Assembly (NCBI GenBank): GCA_905233795.1
Contig: CAJOFP010000019.1
Location: 1 to 7,838, forward strand
DNA length: 7,838 nt
Direction of reading: 5' to 3'
Source of the DNA: an uncultured Oscillibacter sp.
GTDB taxonomy: Bacteria > Bacillota > Clostridia > Oscillospirales > Oscillospiraceae
The notes beneath the pieces were generated by a model. It ran no database searches and was not told where the DNA came from. It saw only the letters and a program-made list of their open reading frames with translations. Positions 4,326-7,838 of this stretch are shown here, in pieces (the first letter of the stretch is position 1; each line of letters begins with the position of its first letter). The translations under genes and the position numbers were made by a program.

Positions 4326-5384
4326 CTATCCTAAAATTTCTCCTGTAACAGAATCAACGACCAGCAAATCAGGCGGATCGGCGTGACTGCCCTGTAAAAT
4401 TTGCTGATAATCTCCGCCATAACTACCATAGGCCGCAACCAGAGCGCGATACTTCGGCGACAGCCGGTCACGCTTCATGGATTCCAATTCTCGCAACACA
4501 TCCTCCAATCGGTGAGTAAGTAAATAAGTAAGCGTCGCCGCGCCGGACATCCCCACAACATAACGCTCCAGACGCGCCATATTATATTCAACGCCGGGAG
4601 CGTCAAAAATACTGATCGGTTCTACGGCGCCCAGAAACCGCGCCCAATAATCCCGGATAGGCCAACGCCGCCTATTGGTATCTGACGACCCATCAGCAGG
4701 CGCACAAAATAATAAATAATGGCGGAGTACGCCAGCGAATAAAAGCCCGACCGGTAAAGGAGTACGCAAAAATATATTTGCGCGATCATCCCGGAGTTGC
4801 AATTCCACGCGGATCCAATGCAATCCGCCTATAAAACCGCGCTCTTGCGCCTTATCATAAATCCGTAATCGCACCATGCTCTGACGTGACCCAAAAATAA
4901 CGGAATTTTGCCCTTTTTTATCTCCAATACCCTTATAAAGTTCACCGGAGCGAAACAGACCGCGCCAATAACGGCAATCAGAATCAGATAAAATCTGATT
5001 TAAATCTAAAATTCCGGTTCTATCGTCAAAAGCTATATCAATTCTTGTCAAATGTACTTTTTTAATACTAAAACTCATCACAAATGCGGCCAAAAAAGCC
5101 CAATCGCCCCGACCATAACTCTCATATGTTCTACATCCCTGCCCGCTCATCTCAACACACAATCCCATTTCGTCATCATGGCCACCCCATAAAATTCTAA
5201 TTCCGCCATAAAAAATCTGATTACTATATCCGTAGGAACGCCCACAAAAATCAATCCATTCAACCGCAGATAAACCCAAAATATCCTTAATTTCGCCCAA
5301 ATTATGAATTTTAGTAGTAAAAGTAAACCAATCCACAAGAAAACGATTTTTAATTTTATCCGATTTACATAACTTCAAATCCAT
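4326..5384 (-). CDS. Rolling-circle replication initiator (Rep_trans / phage replication initiation factor)
   Basis: 352 aa. Features of the replication initiation factor family (pT181-type Rep_trans, also RstA of CTXphi) are visible: FLVDWFTFT near the N-terminus, CVEMSGQGCRTYE (about 76-88), the metal-binding HLTRIDIAFDD (111-121) of the RxDxAxD type, YKGIGDKKG and TLYFGS-like VIFGSRQS (150-168), then VRLRIYDKAQE (171-181) and WIRVELQLRD (190-199), around which the nicking tyrosine of this family is expected (Y176 is the candidate). It would nick the viral-strand origin and start single-strand synthesis for packaging, the job of Ff pII. The C-terminal part (about 240-352) is less conserved. 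It follows the assembly ATPase across a hairpin-rich gap. Its ATG at 5384 has only a G run 13 nt upstream as a possible ribosome binding site, and that run is paired in a hairpin. Confidence 0.87.
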   Translation of the reverse strand: MDLKLCKSDKIKNRFLVDWFTFTTKIHNLGEIKDILGLSAVEWIDFCGRSYGYSNQIFYGGIRILWGGHDDEMGLCVEMSGQGCRTYESYGRGDWAFLAAFVMSFSIKKVHLTRIDIAFDDRTGILDLNQILSDSDCRYWRGLFRSGELYKGIGDKKGQNSVIFGSRQSMVRLRIYDKAQERGFIGGLHWIRVELQLRDDRANIFLRTPLPVGLLFAGVLRHYLLFCAPADGSSDTNRRRWPIRDYWARFLGAVEPISIFDAPGVEYNMARLERYVVGMSGAATLTYLLTHRLEDVLRELESMKRDRLSPKYRALVAAYGSYGGDYQQILQGSHADPPDLLVVDSVTGEILG

Positions 5385-5394
5385 AATGTACAGA

Positions 5395-5422
5395 TAGCCC
5401 CCCTTTTAGATATAGGGGGCTA
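5395..5422. promoter_or_regulatory. Hairpin over the Rep leader G run, candidate translational operator or nick site
   Basis: TAGCCCCC (5395-5402) pairs with GGGGGCTA (5415-5422), 8 bp, with a 12-nt loop. In the Rep mRNA (minus strand) the 3' arm is the G run just before the ATG, the only Shine-Dalgarno-like sequence there, so folding would hide it. A further run of C (5430-5434, G in the mRNA) can compete for the central C run. In coliphage Ff, gV protein represses gene II through a G-rich leader element; a similar logic is possible here. As ssDNA the same hairpin could be part of the rolling-circle origin. Confidence 0.5.
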
Positions 5423-5453
5423 AGACGCACCCCCAGAAAAAAATATTGTCATT

Positions 5454-5488
5454 CCGGCCCCGGCGCGGAGGGCCGCGCCGGGGCTCGG
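5454..5488. other. Perfect 12-bp GC hairpin after the assembly ATPase gene: packaging signal, strand origin or terminator
   Basis: GCCCCGGCGCGG (5457-5468) and CCGCGCCGGGGC (5473-5484) pair without mismatch around a 4-nt loop. Three more pairs (5454-5456 with 5486-5488) form past a bulged T. It is the most stable hairpin of the genome and begins 3 nt after the ATPase stop. On the minus strand a T7 run (5443-5437) comes only about 10 nt after the stem, too far for an ordinary terminator. Filamentous phages keep their packaging hairpin and replication origins in such an intergenic gap, so a packaging or strand-synthesis role is at least as likely. Confidence 0.6.
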
Positions 5489-5491
5489 AAA

Positions 5492-6388
5492 TTATTTAAC
5501 ACGCTGACGACGTAACCAACGCCGCGACGGACGGGCGACGCCATCCATATTAGATTGCACAGGATTATGTTGTAACTTCAGAATTTCCTCTTCAGTCATC
5601 CGCTTACCATTTTTTATTTGATGAGTAAGATTACCCACAACAGCATAAGTATCATATTGTGCAAAATCGGAATCACGAATAAAAAAACAAGATACGCGAT
5701 ACGATTTAATTAATTGTACATTTACAGCGTTTTCCAGTTCCCACGCCGAATAATAGCGATGAACTTGAAAACGCCAAATTTTATCACAATCCACCACATA
5801 CGATGTGACTTGCCGAAGAAGCGCGTCAACGTGTTGAAATCGCTGGGCAGTGTAATAAATAGATAAATAACTGTGGCGGCAGGTCAAAATTGAGTTCAAA
5901 AGAAGTGGATCAATATTTGTCCGAAATTCACGGTTATTCATCTGCACGGCGAACTCGTCACCTAATACCAGTGTCAGCGTCAAAGTTCCATCTTCATCAT
6001 CTTTCGCCTGTTTCCGTTCAGAATCTAATACAATCTGTTCCAGAGATATAAGATTTTCGTATGGAATCCGCAAACGAACATTAGAAATAACTTTTACGCG
6101 CTGAATTACCATTTTTTTCCGGCGCGGACACCAGACTTTTTTTCCGTCATAAGCGTGATAAATTGAAACGACACGACGAACCGCCGAAAGCGTCTTGCCC
6201 CGGCCAAAAAGCCCAACATATGCAACGAGTTCCCCAACAGGATAAAAATTATAAGATTTGTACCGAAAATAATTAAAAATATCCTTGAAGAAATAGAAAA
6301 CAGACAAAAGAGGATGAAAAAAGATACAACGAAAAACGGGAAAAACGTATAATAATAAACCTAAAAAAAATAAAAAAATAAAAATCAT
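5492..6388 (-). CDS. zot: Zot/pI-like filamentous phage assembly ATPase
   Basis: 298 aa. Walker A is GLFGRGKT (59-66), followed by LSAVRRVV; Walker B is LTLTLVLGDE (about 136-145). Past it, CRHSYLSIYYTAQRFQHVDALLRQVTSYVVDC (about 168-200) fits the sensor and conserved end of the Zot (zonula occludens toxin-like, FtsK-HerA-type) ATPase fold. A hydrophobic segment at residues 1-35 anchors it in the cytoplasmic membrane at the N-terminus, whereas Ff pI and CTXphi Zot have their span after the ATPase domain. The protein powers virion extrusion: it swaps ssDNA-binding protein for coat as the phage is spun through the membrane. The ATG lies 3 nt after the stop of the 58-aa gene, with GGGG upstream, so it is the end of a tight cluster. 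The C-terminus is basic (PSRRWLRRQRVK). This gene is the surest marker that the element is an inovirus. Confidence 0.9.
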   Translation of the reverse strand: MIFIFLFFLGLLLYVFPVFRCIFFHPLLSVFYFFKDIFNYFRYKSYNFYPVGELVAYVGLFGRGKTLSAVRRVVSIYHAYDGKKVWCPRRKKMVIQRVKVISNVRLRIPYENLISLEQIVLDSERKQAKDDEDGTLTLTLVLGDEFAVQMNNREFRTNIDPLLLNSILTCRHSYLSIYYTAQRFQHVDALLRQVTSYVVDCDKIWRFQVHRYYSAWELENAVNVQLIKSYRVSCFFIRDSDFAQYDTYAVVGNLTHQIKNGKRMTEEEILKLQHNPVQSNMDGVARPSRRWLRRQRVK

Positions 6389-6391
6389 TAT

Positions 6392-6568
6392 TTAACCCCG
6401 AAATCCTGACAAAGCCTCTGACACGCGCCCTACAACGCTAAAAGTACCAGAAACAAGGGCAACAGCAATAAAAACACGCAAAAGATAGGGGATCAGTTCC
6501 GCTAAATTTGACGGCGGCACAGGATCAATACCAACGACAAGAAAAAACTCGGCGACTATATCAACCAT
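6392..6568 (-). CDS. 58-aa membrane protein, minor coat candidate
   Basis: A short frame from ATG 6568 with a clear ribosome binding site GGAGGC (6580-6575) seven bases upstream; stop at 6394-6392. It begins MVDIVAEFFLVVGIDPVPP, has a membrane span at about 26-46 (LIPYLLRVFIAVALVSGTF), and ends GRVSEALSGFRG. It overlaps the end of the preceding acidic-protein gene by 13 nt and is followed 3 nt later by the assembly ATPase, so all three are translated as a unit. Its opening resembles the segment MVDVGAAFVEFFGIF within the major coat, which hints at a distant coat relationship. A minor virion protein or an assembly partner of the ATPase is likely. Confidence 0.75.
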   Translation of the reverse strand: MVDIVAEFFLVVGIDPVPPSNLAELIPYLLRVFIAVALVSGTFSVVGRVSEALSGFRG

Positions 6569-7095
6569 GAAAAAGCCTCCCTCAACATACGCCCTAACAT
6601 ACCCAGAAAATAATATAATAAAATAAGCAATAAAAGTCCCTCAGTAACAGTATAATCAGAAAAATCTGTAGTCATCATCATATGTAAATCAGAATTTACA
6701 GCCTCTTGATTTTCTAAATATTGCTTAATCCCACGCACTTCGCCGCGAATATCAGATAAAATCTCGTTATCATCTTCTTGAAAATATGATAAAAGCGCTT
6801 GAACGCCCTCCGCAATAATAGTAATTTCCCCAGCTTCCGGGACTAAAATTTCTTCTCCGGCCTGCAATTCCGCTTCCGCCTGTTCCCGCTGGTAAAGATC
6901 ACGGGCATCCAGAGCGGCGATCACCGCCTCGGCCACCGCGTCCGGATCAACCTGCACTGTCGGCGCGGACTGCCCCAAATACTCGGAGAGGCGATCAAAA
7001 AATATCTCATCCGCTTCCGATAAATCCGCCCCGGAAAAATCATTCAATTCATTCTCTCCCGATTGAGAATCTTCTAAATCATCAGCTATTTCCAA
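6556..7095 (-). CDS. Acidic coiled-coil protein with C-terminal membrane anchor, unknown virion or assembly protein
   Basis: About 179 aa. I prefer the TTG at 7095, which has GGAG eight bases upstream; a GTG at 7104 lies within that ribosome binding site. Either start is in the same frame. Numbering from the GTG, residues 6-50 are strongly acidic (DDLEDSQSGENELNDF), 53-85 are a helix rich in Ala, Glu and Arg (DAVAEAVIAALDARDLYQRE), 107-140 a further acidic helix, and 154-176 a single membrane span (TEGLLLLILLYYFLGMLGRML). There is no signal peptide, so the acidic part probably stays in the cytoplasm, a tail-anchored layout. The gene overlaps both neighbours, as expected of a translated unit feeding virion assembly. 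I do not recognise a family. By place it could help the assembly ATPase or replace a pVI-type function. Confidence 0.75.
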   Translation of the reverse strand: MEIADDLEDSQSGENELNDFSGADLSEADEIFFDRLSEYLGQSAPTVQVDPDAVAEAVIAALDARDLYQREQAEAELQAGEEILVPEAGEITIIAEGVQALLSYFQEDDNEILSDIRGEVRGIKQYLENQEAVNSDLHMMMTTDFSDYTVTEGLLLLILLYYFLGMLGRMLREAFSWLI

Positions 7096-7249
7096 AAAAA
7101 TCACTCCAAATTACACTTAAAATAATACCAATCACAGAAGTATAAACATACATATCCCAAAGGGAAGTCTCCCACTCGCCAATCATAAACGGCGTTTTAA
7201 AAAGATCAATCAAAATGCGAAAGACAGCCGCAATATCCAAAACCCGCAT
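7082..7249 (-). CDS. 55-aa membrane protein after the adsorption gene (pVI-like position)
   Basis: Start chosen at ATG 7249: AGGTGA (7258-7253) lies four bases upstream and contains the stop codon of the adsorption-protein gene, so the two are coupled. A longer in-frame start at 7309 would overlap that gene by 56 nt without a better ribosome binding site and is rejected. The product begins MRVLDIAAVFRILIDLF, an amphipathic helix, and has a membrane span near the C-terminus (about 31-49, WDMYVYTSVIGIILSVIWS). In Ff phages gene VI follows gene III directly and its product caps the same virion end. This small protein holds that position but is shorter than known pVI, so the equivalence is by place only. 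Confidence 0.72.
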   Translation of the reverse strand: MRVLDIAAVFRILIDLFKTPFMIGEWETSLWDMYVYTSVIGIILSVIWSDFFGNS

Positions 7250-7253
7250 AAAA

Positions 7254-7838
7254 TCACCTACCACCACGCAAACGAATAAGAGTAAAAACGGCGCCGAAAA
7301 CAGAAACACCCATACCCCAGTAAAAAATATTCCTCAGCTCTTCCGGGAGAAATAAGAACAAATCCGCAAAAATTTGCGAAAAATTAGAATACGATTGCAC
7401 AAGACCAGATCGCCAAGACTGCAACTGCTGAACCATAGATAACACGTCATCAGAATCGGACGTATCTGGAATAAGCCCTTGCCCAGAAGTGTCTTTATAT
7501 TGTTCCCCGCACCGGCTGCACTCATATATAATATATCCCTCTTGAATCAGTTGACCGGAATCATCATACTCCGTGACAACGCGAGATTTTACTTGCCAAT
7601 CATGCCCCAATGCCGGAATCGTCTCTATATAGCTATCACCACATAAGCAAGTAAAAAGCCTTGCCCCTGCGTCAACACATGTCGCGGCGCGTATAATCTC
7701 ATCTGTATAGCTATGGACATGAACAGGCGTAGGCGTCGGAGATGGGGACGGAGACGGCGAAGGAGTCGGCGTTGGTTCTGGCACTTCCATCAGATAATAA
7801 ATATTATAAGTGTTCCCGCCCTCATTTATCGTTATATT
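7254..7838 (-). CDS. pIII-like phage adsorption protein, C-terminal part (residues 384-577)
   Basis: Continuation of the gene at 1-1248; bases 7740-7838 duplicate 1-99, so the unique part is 7254-7739. Residues about 403-421 are a Pro-Thr/Pro-Ser linker. A cysteine-rich module follows at about 436-493: ATC, FTCLCG, then TIPALGHDW, then ECSRCG. In Firmicutes surface proteins such CxxCG plus GHxW units recur and look like small zinc-ribbon folds. Residues about 553-572 (NIFYWGMGVSVFGAVFTLI) are a membrane span followed by the basic tail RLRGGR, which would hold the protein in the membrane until virion release. The stop codon lies inside the ribosome binding site of the next gene (AGGTGA, 7258-7253), so the two are translationally coupled. 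An internal ATG at 7790 (residue 400) has no clear ribosome binding site and is not taken as a start. Confidence 0.82.
   Translation of the reverse strand, partial: NITINEGGNTYNIYYLMEVPEPTPTPSPSPSPSPTPTPVHVHSYTDEIIRAATCVDAGARLFTCLCGDSYIETIPALGHDWQVKSRVVTEYDDSGQLIQEGYIIYECSRCGEQYKDTSGQGLIPDTSDSDDVLSMVQQLQSWRSGLVQSYSNFSQIFADLFLFLPEELRNIFYWGMGVSVFGAVFTLIRLRGGR
7740..7838. repeat. Terminal direct repeat, right copy (circular overlap)
   Basis: Second copy of bases 1-99, identical over all 99 positions. Removing one copy gives a 7,739-nt circle. All genes then close properly, including the adsorption-protein gene, which is otherwise cut in two by the window ends. Confidence 0.96.

Noticed and set aside
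5147..5338. 63-codon minus-strand frame
   Set aside because: A shifted-frame shadow inside the rolling-circle Rep gene.
7250..7309. 20-residue N-terminal extension of the 55-aa membrane protein
   Set aside because: Overlaps the adsorption gene by 56 nt; ATG 7249 is placed ideally behind AGGTGA at the end of that gene.
7334..7525. 63-codon minus-strand frame
   Set aside because: A shifted-frame shadow inside the C-terminal part of the adsorption gene.
1..7838. CRISPR array, tRNA or rRNA genes
   Set aside because: No regularly spaced repeats apart from the four close iterons, and no cloverleaf or rRNA-like sequence was seen.

Overview
The window is one complete circular genome given in linear form. 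Its first 99 bases (1-99) are identical to its last 99 (7740-7838), so the unit is a 7,739-nt circle with a short overlap, as an assembler leaves on a closed contig. The gene set is that of a filamentous phage (Inoviridae-like): a Zot/pI-type assembly ATPase, a signal-peptide-bearing major coat protein, several tiny one-span membrane proteins, a long signal-peptide-bearing pIII-type adsorption protein with a C-terminal anchor, a probable ssDNA-binding protein, and a phage-type rolling-circle initiator. The host is probably a monoderm Bacillota (Clostridia-like) bacterium. The reasons are a RepA_N-family plasmid initiator, strong AGGAGG ribosome binding sites, a cysteine-rich 'TIPALGHDW' module of the kind common in Firmicutes surface proteins, and no outer-membrane secretin.

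Layout. Most genes run leftward (minus strand) from one promoter at about 2,710-2,738: ssDNA-binding protein (2637-2167), major coat (2163-1870), a 52-aa coat-like protein (1857-1699), then a GC-rich hairpin (1661-1695). After a counter-oriented 118-aa membrane protein gene (1300-1656, plus strand) the leftward series resumes: adsorption protein (1248 through position 1 and across the circle junction to 7254), a 55-aa membrane protein (7249-7082), an acidic tail-anchored protein (about 7095-6556), a 58-aa membrane protein (6568-6392), the Zot/pI ATPase (6388-5492), a 107-nt intergenic region with two strong hairpins, and the rolling-circle Rep (5384-4326). This matches the order V-VIII-terminator-III-VI-I-II of the coliphage Ff group, minus the secretin.

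The rightward genes form a plasmid-like control block: a Cro/CI-type repressor (2787-3020), a terminator, a compact ~125-nt structured RNA (about 3111-3234), and a RepA_N initiator (3300-4268) that carries iterons and an AT-rich stretch inside its own coding sequence, the usual place for a RepA_N theta origin. Three copies of a 16-bp operator lie between the repressor and the structural genes. One fills the spacer of a perfect-consensus leftward promoter.

Inferred biology: the element looks like a filamentous phage-plasmid. In the quiet state the repressor would shut the leftward promoter while RepA keeps the circle as a theta-replicating plasmid. On release, the leftward operon would make ssDNA-binding protein, coat and assembly proteins, and the rolling-circle Rep would make single strands for packaging. 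No integrase or transposase is present, which fits episomal maintenance. The most unusual items are the two initiators on one small genome, the three-operator switch, and an RNA whose four hairpin loops pair in an interlocked A-C / B-D pattern.
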